Shown here piece by piece: positions 47,101 through 56,149 of a stretch of DNA of 64,000 nucleotides (the first letter of the stretch is position 1; each line of letters opens with the position of its first letter). The DNA comes from Portulaca oleracea. Lineage: Eukaryota; Streptophyta; Magnoliopsida; Caryophyllales; Portulacaceae. The notes beneath the pieces are model-generated. The model ran no database searches and was not told the origin of the DNA. It worked only from the letters and a program-made list of their open reading frames with translations. The stretch lies in contig CM055871.1 in assembly GCA_029582165.1 (NCBI GenBank), positions 3,789,501 to 3,853,500 of the forward strand. The letters run 5' to 3'. Made by a program: the position numbers and the translations under genes.

Positions 47101-50100
47101 TTTGGTGTACTTACCCAAATTTAGTCTGACTTTCTCATACCTTATGTTCTTTGGTAAGGCAAGATTGGTTAAATGAAATTAAAAGTTAAATGTTTCTAAT
47201 CAACTTTCGTGTACTGTGAAATAATGGACGTACTTGAGCCCAATTCAACCCCAAAAGCTAGCTTTTGGGGTTGAATTGGGCTCAAGTCCATTATTTCACA
47301 TGGTATCAGAGCCAGGGTCATTAATGTTGGGGCGCTGCTGATTATGCTGCTGCGCACCGTGGTGAGGCGTGTTGAGTTGTCCCACATCGGCCTTTGACAC
47401 CTATATTATGGTGTTTATAATGACTTGTATGCCTCAACCTCCTAAGCTAGCTTTTGGGGTTGAATTGGGCTCAAGTCCATTATTTCACATGTACTTACCC
47501 AAATAAAAATGAAGAAATTTAAATTAAGTTAGAAAAATAGGTATTTATTCCTTTAATTCAAAAATAAGTGAGCGCGCCCAGCTACTAGCATTATTGTCAA
47601 GGATTGTCTCAATTTGACTTATAGGTATTTATTCCTTTAAAAATAGTTTAGTAAAAGCAATTAAAATAAATCGCTATTTTCTTATTAAAAATAAATAAAG
47701 AATATTTTGATTTAGAGAGCGTTTGATAGGAACCCCAGGGAAATTTTTCCTGGGGAAAGTTTTCCATGGGAAGTTTCTCATGGGAAAGATTTCACTAGGA
47801 AACATTTCCCTTAGCTCCCCCTAAGGTAAATTTTTCCTAGGAAAATAGAGAAATTGGTGGGGCCCCGTGAAAATTTTCCCAAGGTCAACCCCTATCCAAG
47901 CATGGGAAAAATTAGTCAACCCGGGGAAATGGTCCCCGGAGTTATTGACCAACCAAACGCACCTTAATAGTATTATAATTCTAGGGTAGAAAATTTTTCA
48001 ATCCCCTTTAAGCCATATTCTTTTATCACAAGTCAATATTTTTCTACACTCCACCATACTTTACCACAGTTATTAATTACCAATATATTTTCTCTTTCGT
48101 CATTTTTTTCTACTACTTTTCATATTATCTCTTCTCATCTCTCCTATCTTATTATAATTTTCACCATAACTTATTACACTTGAGCGCATTTTTTTCAATG
48201 ATTTCATCAACTGCACCTCCGCTACACTCCACTCACAGCACAAAATACTCCAGCCACGGCACAAAACAATCGAGCCTTAGTTTTTTCATAGTAATCCGTG
48301 CTTTCAATAAATGGCAAAGCTCTAATTGGACACTCTGACCCAGTCCATTTTGGCTGCATTTTACAACAGTTTGTCAGCTCTTCATTTTCTTTTACCTCTT
48401 TTATCTTTTCTTTTTTTTTTCTTTGTTATTCGGTGTTGTTTTGGACGTTTGGCAAGCTCTAACGTAATGCTTCAGACGTAACGATGATGTAATCACTCAA
48501 TATAATAATAAAAATTGACTCCAGCTATTGGTAAGGCATTAAAACCTAGGTTTTTAAAAGTTGTCGATAACCACGAAAGTTGGGTCCTAATGTGGCATGG
48601 CATAAACGTGGCAAACTGATCAGTACAAGTGTTGGGTTCTTTGATTAAAATATTTAATATGATATTTTATTAATAATTTAATATTATATTTTTAAGACAA
48701 TATTTTTTACTCTCTTTGTTCTAATTAATTTGTCCACTTAATTTTTTACGGTCTTCAATGCAACATTTTGACCGTAAACTTTTCACGTTTTATTTGAGTA
48801 AGAATAATAATATTGTATTCAAGTAAAAATATTTTTCATCATACATCTAATAGTGGTAGTCTTGTATAATAATTCAGTATATAATTTGTTAAATTAATGG
48901 TCAAAGTTTAGAAATTTTTACCTATAAAGTCAAATCTGAACAATTTATTTAAGACGGAGAGAGTATTATGAATCCCATTGTAATAATTTTATATAACAAG
49001 AAAGAAGTAGCGAAAATTTTAGTTAAATTTTTTAAAATTTAACTATACAATTTCCAACAATGACAATATAATTAAGGAAAATAGGGAGTAAACTTTATAG
49101 GCTCATTGAAAACAAGATGAAAAAGTTACTCCCTTATTTGTCTCTTGGGTGACAATTAAAACTCCAACATCATTTTTTGATTGATATTTTTTATATAATA
49201 TTTTATTAATAATTGAAATATTATGTTTTTAAAATAGTATTTTTGTTTGTATTTAATGATATTAATTTATATAACAACTCATTTTATAGAATGAGAAATT
49301 TATGGTCAATTTTTAAAATTTGAACCCAATTCTCAAATATGACAAACAAAATAGAACGGAAAGAGTATAAATTGTCAAAGTTGCCTTTACATTATTCTTG
49401 CACCAAAAAAAAGAAATTTGTAATGTTGTACCGCCTTTGTCCCAATTTAGTTGTCAAATAACTAATTTTTTTTGTTCACTTTTTTTTTGGTCCCTTTTAC
49501 ATTTCTAATAATTACTATTCATGTTTTACCCTAATAAATGAATTTATCAAGAATTCCAACAGTTTTTAGTTTTTCTGTGCAAAATATTTTGAAGGGCAAT
49601 TTGGACAACTCACAAATTTTTCACTATATTATCAATGTCTTTTGGTCTTGTAAAAGTAGCTAGAAAGACAAACTATTTGGGATGATAGTATTTTTTTTTT
49701 TTAAATCGGGTAAAAAGAGATACAAAGTTACTTAGGGAATCCTTCTATCATGGCATATTTGGGACGTAAGTCCTGTTTTTTGGTTAGGTTGGATATAACA
49801 CTTTTAACTTATCATAACTTATCCTAACTTATCTTAACTTATCTAAGCTTATTCAAACCTAATAGAATTCCCGAAAAAAGTATCCATTTTAAAAATACAG
49901 TTCCACAAAAAAACATCATTACTTATTCTAACTTATCCCAACTTATCTAACTTATCCATCCAAATTTAAAAATAACCCAACTAAAAAAAGAGGGTAGTAG
50001 TATGCATGAACGGTAAATAATGTATATATGAAGGGTAAATATTGTACGTGTGAGTAATAATTACTCCGTAAATAAGAGGGTAGTACTATACTACTCCCTC

Positions 50101-51765
50101 CTTCCCATTTTATTTGTCACTTAAGACATGATTCACAAAACTAATAAAACTTCCAATTTGCATTAATTTGATTCTTGGAAATGAGAAAAAAGTTGAATAA
50201 AATGGTGAATAAAAAAGAAAAATGGTGAATAATAAAGAAAAATGGTGAATAAAAGAGAAAAGTTGATGAAAAATATGTATAATTTGATAAATTAGTAATT
50301 AATGTGTTATTGGAATTGTAAGGTGACAGATATTATGGGAAAAAAGAAAGTTAGTTAAAGTGACAGATAACATGGGAATGAAGGAGTACTTACTTGAAAG
50401 AAGGAGGGTTGGAAGGCCATTGAGGAAGATACTTATCAAGAGGCCAACAATGGAGCCTAAGATAGTCTCTCCAGTTACGAACCTTCTCTTTCTTCACATT
50501 GAAGCTGGTTGACAACCTCACTGTCTTCCCAGGGTCATCACTGTACACCTTCATCTTCTCTTCAACTGGTAGCTTGAAAAACTCATCTCCTACCTTCAGC
50601 ATCTTCTCCACTATCTCCTCTGCCACCCCATGATTTATCACCTACATTTTTAATATCATGCATGAAATTAATTACAAATATCGTCCATATTCTTTATGGT
50701 TTGTTCTTACCTATTGCTACCTCAGTTTCTTAATATTTGTTATTTTTGAATGCTTATTGTTGAAATTCCCCAAGTAAAAATGTCCCATATCGGAAAAGTA
50801 AAGAGAAAGGACATGGTATATAAGTCAAAGTGGGCTACTCCTTTTAACACCAATTGGTTTTAAAATGGAACCTCACTTAACTTGTGTATCATGAACCTTG
50901 ATTAAAGTGGACTCCCCCTTTGGATCTCCCAAACACTTATTGTTTTCAATGCAAGACTAGATCATAAGTTTCTAATAATATCATTTTTTATAAAATTACT
51001 TTTATAAATATTTTTTACGATAAATTTAACAATAATAGTTTCATATAATAAATCAAGATATATATACATATAAAAAATAAAAAACTTTAATAATTGACTG
51101 TATAATTTTCTGGACGGTAAATAGTAAGTAACGAAGGGTCTATTATTAATATTACCTCCGTCCATAATTATTTATCGATTTTTTTAATTACCTTATCATT
51201 TTTGATTTGTCCAATTATGTTATTTTTACAATTTCAATAATTATAGATAATATCAATTCTATCTCTAATAAATAACTTATTTACCTCATTTTATGGGTAG
51301 CATTAAGGATATTTTTGACAATCTATAAACTTTTCGCCTCATTCCTCGTATTATTGGTTTTGATGAGTTAATTTTTATAATATGCAATCAGGGACGAAGG
51401 TAGTACTATATTTTAAAGCCATTTGGGGTTAAAACATGCAATGAAAGACCCTACGGTAAGGAAATCAACAAGGTAAACAAGTAGCCAAAATGTGTTATTA
51501 ATTAGCCAGATTGGATGATTTGAGAACAGAGTCAGTTAACACGATTAATGAGTAATATTAAAGATACCTGAAAAAACCCATAATTTTGACAAGCATGGCG
51601 GATTTGGTCAACGAGGAGGGTACGATCATGGATGCCCAAGTCAATTACAGGGACATCGTCGCAGTCGGAGACTTCAAAGAGTTGGGGCCGCTCAGGTTCG
51701 GGTCGGATGTAGTCTTTGGGAAGGTGTTGGTATGACATTCCATTGGAGAGCATTTTCAAAGCCAT
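44161..51765 (-). CDS. DMR6: 2-oxoglutarate/Fe(II)-dependent dioxygenase, DMR6/DLO type (salicylate hydroxylase-like)
   Basis: Exons 51765-51568, 50641-50394, 45745-45421, 44427-44161; all GT-AG, 1038 nt, 345 aa. ATG 51765 is the first ATG; the frame opens three codons earlier only at TTG. Residues follow DMR6 closely: YIRPEPERPQLFEV, then RLSTSFNVKKEKVRNWRDYL, INYYPPCPEPELTYGLPGHT and GDQLEALSNGIYKSIWHRAI. The iron triad is His212, Asp214, His269; 2-oxoglutarate is held by Arg279-x-Ser281. DMR6/DLO1 enzymes hydroxylate salicylic acid (5- or 3-position) and so limit immunity; a flavone-synthase activity is the known alternative. All catalytic residues are intact. Introns are 926, 4648 and 993 bp, loaded with transposons. 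TATA about 51830-51839. Confidence 0.95.
45078..45338. mobile_element. hAT-like remnant in dioxygenase intron 3
   Basis: Interior GTCCGAACCCGATTTTGA, GACTGAATATTCAGACAAAA and CGAATTTAGTC parallels the element at 8719-9019 (GAATATTCGGACATAATATT, CGAATTTAGTTCCG). Weak inverted ends CTAGAATCTCACAAAATT and AATTTTTGGCAAAGCTACTAG. Confidence 0.4.
45746..47209. other. Dioxygenase intron 2, AT-rich part
   Basis: No second gene recognised in this part of the 4.6-kb intron. Short copies of a AAGATGATTATTAACCATCTTG motif (about 46140-46165 and 46670-46692) form a local inverted/direct repeat. Confidence 0.45.
47215..47489 (+). mobile_element. TRIM (terminal-repeat retrotransposon in miniature) with fold-back 5' LTR
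   Basis: Perfect 5-bp duplication TGTAC at 47210-47214 and 47490-47494. A primer site TGGTATCAGAGCC (47301-47313, initiator-Met tRNA type) follows an LTR end TCCATTATTTCACA. The right LTR (about 47370-47489) starts TGTTGAGTTGTCCCACATCG, a classic plant TRIM/LTR start, and ends TCCATTATTTCACA. The left LTR is not a normal copy: 47215-47300 is the LTR end present once inverted and once direct, a near-perfect palindrome pivoting at AAAAGCTAGCTTTT. Total 275 bp; sits in dioxygenase intron 2. Confidence 0.88.
47716..47964. mobile_element. MITE with GCGTTTGGT-type ends
   Basis: Left AGAGCGTTTGATAGGAACC and right TTGACCAACCAAACGCACCT are inverted with some mismatches. The interior is rich in GGGAAA/TTTCCC and includes TTTCCTGGGGAAAG and TCCTAGGAAAA palindromes. 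In dioxygenase intron 2. Confidence 0.6.
48708..48965. mobile_element. Stowaway-like MITE in dioxygenase intron 2
   Basis: TACTCTCTTTGTTCTAATTA and TTAAGACGGAGAGAGTA are inverted and bounded by TA. Body has the family core (GTCCACTTAATTTTTTACGG; ATGGTCAAAGTTTAGAAATT). Confidence 0.7.
49127..49367. mobile_element. Stowaway-like MITE in dioxygenase intron 2 (second)
   Basis: TACTCCCTTATTTGTCTC at the left and GAACGGAAAGAGTA at the right, inverted with mismatches. Core AATATTTTATTAATAATTGA is shared with the previous copy. Confidence 0.65.
49429..49690. mobile_element. Stowaway-like MITE in dioxygenase intron 2 (third)
   Basis: TACCGCCTTTGTCCCAATTT and AACTATTTGGGATGATAGTA form eroded inverted termini bounded by TA. 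Confidence 0.55.
50092..50388. mobile_element. Stowaway-like MITE abutting the exon 2 splice donor
   Basis: TACTCCCTCCTTCCCATTTT and AACATGGGAATGAAGGAGTA are well-matched inverted termini bounded by TA, with inner GTCACTT / AAAGTGACAG-type sequence and three GGTGAATAA-A-GAAAAAT repeats (50200-50265). The right end (50388) lies five bases from the dioxygenase exon 2 boundary (50394). Confidence 0.78.
50758..50935 (+). mobile_element. Solo LTR (TRIM-like family) in dioxygenase intron 1
   Basis: Starts TGTTGAAATTCCCC and ends TCTCCCAAACA, 178 bp. A perfect 5-bp duplication CTTAT flanks it (50753-50757, 50936-50940). It holds ATGTCCCATATCGG and CAATTGGTTTTAAAATGGAA, sequences shared by a widespread plant TRIM/small LTR family. 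No primer site or internal region, so it is a recombined solo LTR. Confidence 0.85.
51153..51402. mobile_element. Stowaway-like MITE in dioxygenase intron 1
   Basis: TACCTCCGTCCATAATTATT and CAGGGACGAAGGTA are inverted and bounded by TA. It lies about 165 bp from the end of exon 1. Confidence 0.68.
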
Positions 51766-51829
51766 TGATGTCAACTAAACTTTTTATCAAGCGCGAGATA
51801 TAGATGGGACTATAGGAGTGAAAGAGCGT

Positions 51830-51839
51830 GTATATATAG
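51830..51839 (-). promoter_or_regulatory. TATA box of the dioxygenase gene
   Basis: Minus-strand CTATATATAC, 65-75 bp upstream of the ATG at 51765. Confidence 0.65.
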
Positions 51840-51904
51840 AGAACCTCAGCTCCACTGACTTCTAAGGAAGTGGCAAATGCCGGCTCCATGTAGGGGGTGG
51901 CGGT

Positions 51905-53303
51905 TAGGGGTGTGCACCATTTTAAACTCGGACCAAATTAGTTTGACCCGAAGACTGAATTTTTCACAGAATAATAGATTGGGATTGGACCGATTTCACC
52001 TTAGACCCGGACCGAACCGACAAAATGGATAACTCGACCTGACCCGGACCAACTGGACTATTTTCTTTATGTGTCAAAATAAATTTTAAGTACAATAGTC
52101 AAACTTTTAACTAGAGAGCAGTTGCCACCTTGACTAGAAAATTCGTGTTTTATTATACTTCATAATACAAGTCTGTTTTATATACTTCATAAATTTCATA
52201 ATACATTAGTAAGAAAGTAATAGTGTCATAAAATAATATTAACTAGCCACTGACCTATCACTATTAATTAATTTGTTATTCATGGAATTTATGACAGTAA
52301 TTTACTGTACTGTCATACATTTCATAATGTATTAGCAACAAATTAATAGTGATAGACTATTTTAAAAAAAAAAGAAAAAATTGGTGCGGCTGTCTTTGAT
52401 TAGCAATTTTTGGTGGAAGATTAATTTGCTTAAACTTTAACTTATGGGAATGACGCTTTTTTAATTTAGCCACCTTGATTAGGCATGCCATAAATTTCAT
52501 AATTGAAATTTAGCGAACTAATAGTAATAATTAATATCATCGGGTGTTTAAATTATGTTTATTAATGCGACAGTAGTCGCTCATAATTAGAAAATTTGTA
52601 CTTTTGAAAGGTTCTTATGAATTAACAGCAAACAACTAGACAATAATAATTATAACTAATTATGGTGAGCGTATAATTTGAAAACTATAAATAAAAATAA
52701 GGATTTTTGGCCACAAATAATCTGTATTGAGGGGTTTGTGACTGGGAATAATCCAAAGTAACTTTTCGGCTACTAGCAGTCTGTACTTTTTCACTATTTA
52801 CTCATAGTAGTCCAGAATCAATTTCCGACACCGTAAAGGTGATATGGCGACCGGAAATTTCCTTTTTGAAGTATGAATATACATACTTTCCGGTCTCCAC
52901 GTCAGCTTTCCAATGCCGGAAATTGATTCTGGACTATTATGAGAAAATAGTGAAAAAGTGCAGACTGCGAGTGGCTGGAAAGTCACCTTGGATTATTCTC
53001 AGTCACGAGCCCCTCGGTACGGATTATTTTTGGACAAAAACCCTAAAAATAATTATGTTTACGGACAAAATATCTATTGGATTTCATTTTAATTGAATTA
53101 CGTATATGTCAAATAGTATAAATCGGGTTAACTGATCCAACCCGATTTTTTAGTGTTGGGACCGGGAACAATCCGAAAATCTGAAATTATAAATATTATG
53201 GACCGGAGACCAGATTGAACATTACCGGGTTAGTCCAAGTCAAGTCCAGACCGGTCCGGGTCACAAGATTTTTTCAGTCCGGACCGGACTATGCACACCC
53301 CTA
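51905..53303. mobile_element. Inner hAT-like element (1399 bp)
   Basis: Termini TAGGGGTGTGCACC and ATGCACACCCCTA are inverted. Flanking octamers GTGGCGGT and GTGGCAAT match at six of eight positions, fitting an old hAT duplication with two transitions. Subterminal regions are rich in GACCCGGACC / GGTCCGGGTC. No transposase. It begins about 65 bp upstream of the dioxygenase TATA box. Confidence 0.78.
52696..53050. mobile_element. Foldback element nested within the hAT
   Basis: Left arm GGATTTTTGGCCACAAATAA...GTAGTCCAGAATCAATTTCC and right arm GGAAATTGATTCTGGACTAT...GGATTATTTTTGGACAAAAA are inverted over about 130 bp each, pivoting near 52875. Confidence 0.72.
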
Positions 53304-54242
53304 GTGGCAATGAGGGCGGGTTTGGCTGGATTTAGATCCAGATTCGTCAATTTTTTTGAACTCAAGTCTGCTTTAGATTTATCGAGTTTAAAAATATCAG
53401 TCATTGGCATGTTCTTCATGGGCCCAATATTCTAATATATTTTTATCAATTTATAGACTTTTTAGGCTAATTTCTACGTACACCTATATGATACTCGAAA
53501 TTCTATGTAAAGACAACTAGACGTCATCATCATCTACTAATTACTAAGTTAACGGTAGCAATATATAGAGCTAAAAATAAATATATTACAAACATTGAGT
53601 AACCTACAAAACTTAAAATGCATGTAAAGAAAATAATAAACAAAATTACGATTATTCAAATTTTAAAATTTTTATGTTTTATATCATAATCTCATATATA
53701 GTCAAGGGTCCACGAGTTGGATCCTTGAGTCCAAGTCAAAACCAGACCCATACCCATCAATTTTTTGACAAACCCAGACCCTCAAACTCATTGGGTCTAG
53801 AAACAATGGACTCAGATCCAACTAGATGGAGCGGGACTAGAGGGTTTGAGACGGGTTCAGGATCCACTATCATCCATATTTATTACACTTCTTTAGTTTC
53901 TCATATGCAAAAAAAAAATTAACCAATTTGAACACTCACTTTAAGTCGAACCCCAAAAATTTTGGGTACTATTATAGATATCTCTTCGAATTTTAATATC
54001 AACCAATCTAACCAAAAATTTGGATGCAATAATTTTCATACTTCTACCATCCGAGCTCTATAAGAACTAAACTTATCCTTTATGAATTGTGCGACCCGAA
54101 ACTCGAAAAAGTTGGGTACCAAACATCATATCATATTTTCATTTGTTGTTCAATTCTTTCAGACATGAAATGATCTAAACCTGAACTTTTAACAACCCTA
54201 CCAAGATTCTATACGTAAAATTATATTATTCATTTAGACCCG

Positions 54243-55312
54243 GTGTTCAAACTTTTGACTGCCTCAACATGTCCACCATTTTTAATTGAGGTGGTCAACG
54301 ATGATTTGAAGAGCATGAAGAGGGGTAAAACAGTGGGTCCAAATAAGATTCTCATGGAGTTATGGAAGTGTTTAGGAGATGAGGCTATTCATTGGTTGAC
54401 AACGCTCTTTAATGATATCCTTAGGCATCTAGAATGCCTATGAGTGGATGACCAACATAGTTCTACCATTATACAAAAACAGAGGGATTAACCTCATGAG
54501 TCACACAATGAAGCTTTGGGAATGACCAATTGAGAGGAGGATATGAGAGGTTGCACCACATGTCTAAGAACCAACTTGGTTTTATGCCTAGAAGGTTGAT
54601 AATAGAAGTTATTTATCTGCTGCATGGACTTATGGAGCAATATAGGGAGAAGAGAAATGATCTTCATATGGTGTTTATAAATTTAGAGAAAGCCCATGAT
54701 GAGGTTCCATGGGGATTTAACATGTGAGTGCTTGGGGGCCAAAGGGGTGCAAAATTCTTATATTCGTTCCATTAGAGACATGTCTCATAATGTTAAAACT
54801 TGCATCCGGGAAGCAGTGGTTACCACGAGCAAGTTTTTGTGCCATATCGAGATGCATCAAGGGTCAACACTTAGTCTGTTTCTTTTTACTTTGGTTATGG
54901 ATGAATTGACTAAGGAAATTCAGGATGACTTACCATGGTGCATGTTATTTGCGGATGATATTGTGGTTATAAACAAGTCTAGAGAAAGATTAATTGACAA
55001 GGTGGAGCACTTGAGAGATACCTTGGAGTCCACTGATTTTAGATTGAGTAATTCAAAGACATAATACATGATGTGCCATTTTAGTGGACGTGAGAACGAG
55101 ACTCACTTGCAAGAAGTAACTATTAGAGGGGAGATCATAACTCATGTGGAAAAATTCAAATACTTATGTTTTGTACAGAGTGACGGGGTAATCAATGCGG
55201 ATATTACGCATCGATTTAAAGTAGGTTTGCAGAAGTGGAAATCAGCATCAGGTATGTTGTTTGATAAGTCAACTCTGCTTAAGCTTAATTATGTCAAGAG
55301 GAGTCTCTTCTG
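54243..55312 (+). pseudogene. RTE-type LINE reverse transcriptase fragment
   Basis: Frameshifted segments read KSMKRGKTVGPNKILMELWK, then [20 protein letters not shown] with [18 protein letters not shown], then LFTLVMDELTKEIQDDLPWC followed by MLFADDIVVINKSRERL (catalytic FADD at about 54945-54960), and finally EKFKYLCFVQSDG. This order is that of plant RTE-type non-LTR reverse transcriptases. At least two frameshifts and a stop after SNSKT show it is inactive. Endonuclease and the 3' end are missing. Confidence 0.88.
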
Positions 55313-55346
55313 AGTAAAACATGTGCTGCTACTTTACCTTTGCCCT

Positions 55347-56010
55347 TGTTAGGTTTTAGGTTATCTATTTCCTAAACAGATACAGATTAATTGGCGGAAT
55401 ATTCATAACGATTATAACAATTGCAGAGACTTTAGTAATTATACCTGATCGCTAATCCAGCTGATGAAGAGATTGACCTTTGAAATTCCAATGCTAAAAT
55501 CCTTTACTGAAAGTCCGCGCAGCACTCCGGGAACTCGACTGCTAGATCACCCGATCGAGGCAGATCTCAATCTAAGATGTATGTATTTAGTATATGAAAA
55601 TGTTTCAGGATACAGAGAATGTTTCAGGAAACAAGAACTGCAAACTAAAAGAGAGAGGAACTCAGGAAATCACCATTGTATCTCTTTAAAAGTCTCAGGC
55701 AGAAGGTGTGAAATAATCTCTCACAAAGAGCCCTTTATATAGTGTTTAGAAAACCTAGGGAGAGGGTTCAAAACCCTAAAGGCCGACTTAACGCAACAAC
55801 GCACTTCTTAGGCCCAATACGGTCCGTGTTGAAACAACACGGTCCATGTTGGACTCTGGAGGTCCATTAACTCGGCCATGGACACCACGGACCGTGGTGT
55901 CCCAACACGGTCCGTGTTGAACTCAGTTTGGTCCGTGTTGGGCTGATTTCTCACAGAAATCAGTTCTCAACTTTTCTAAACGTAATATAATATCATTTAG
56001 GTTACATACA
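55347..56010 (-). mobile_element. Possible LTR with palindromic repeats
   Basis: Read on the minus strand it would start TGTATGTAACCTAAATG (56010) and end AACCTAAAACCTAACA (55347). A strong TATATAAAGGG box is at about 55742-55732, and upstream of it lie five CAACACGGTCCGTGTTG-like palindromes (55815-55940). No target duplication, primer site or polypurine tract confirms it, so the LTR assignment is tentative. Confidence 0.35.
55815..55942. repeat. Cluster of CAACACGGTCCGTGTTG palindromes
   Basis: Copies at 55817 (AATACGGTCCGTGTTG), 55835 (CAACACGGTCCATGTTG), 55882 (CACCACGGACCGTGGTG), 55903 (CAACACGGTCCGTGTTG) and 55928 (TTGGTCCGTGTTG). They sit 75-200 bp upstream of a minus-strand TATA box. 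Confidence 0.8.
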
Positions 56011-56149
56011 TTGTTCCAGGACACTGACTTGTGTGACCCAGTAGGACCAAATAATACAGTTGTAATTAAACATATTCAATTACTAATTATATAGGTCTCT
56101 AGCAAGACATATAATTACTATATTACTTTGGTTTAATCTCCGTGTATAT

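Larger units (their letters stand above)
51891..53878. mobile_element. Outer hAT-like element in the dioxygenase promoter (interrupted)
   Basis: Joined across the inner element, the left end reads TAGGGG then GTGGCAATGAGGGCGGGTTT, the usual start of this hAT group. The right part is rich in GGGTCCA and ACCCAGACCC and fades at CCACTATCATCCATATTTA (about 53860-53878), an eroded version of the expected CCATTGCCATCCCTA end. Extent and identity are inference. Confidence 0.45.

Noticed and set aside
47281..47312. TGGTATCAGAGCC read as part of a tRNA gene
   Set aside because: It is the complement of the 3' end of initiator-Met tRNA, a primer-binding site; no cloverleaf flanks it.
47196..47387. Minus-strand open frame in dioxygenase intron 2
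   Set aside because: It covers the TRIM palindrome and primer site; no coding signature.
51766..51774. Dioxygenase start at 51774
   Set aside because: That codon is TTG; the first ATG in frame is 51765 and matches the start of DMR6-type proteins better.
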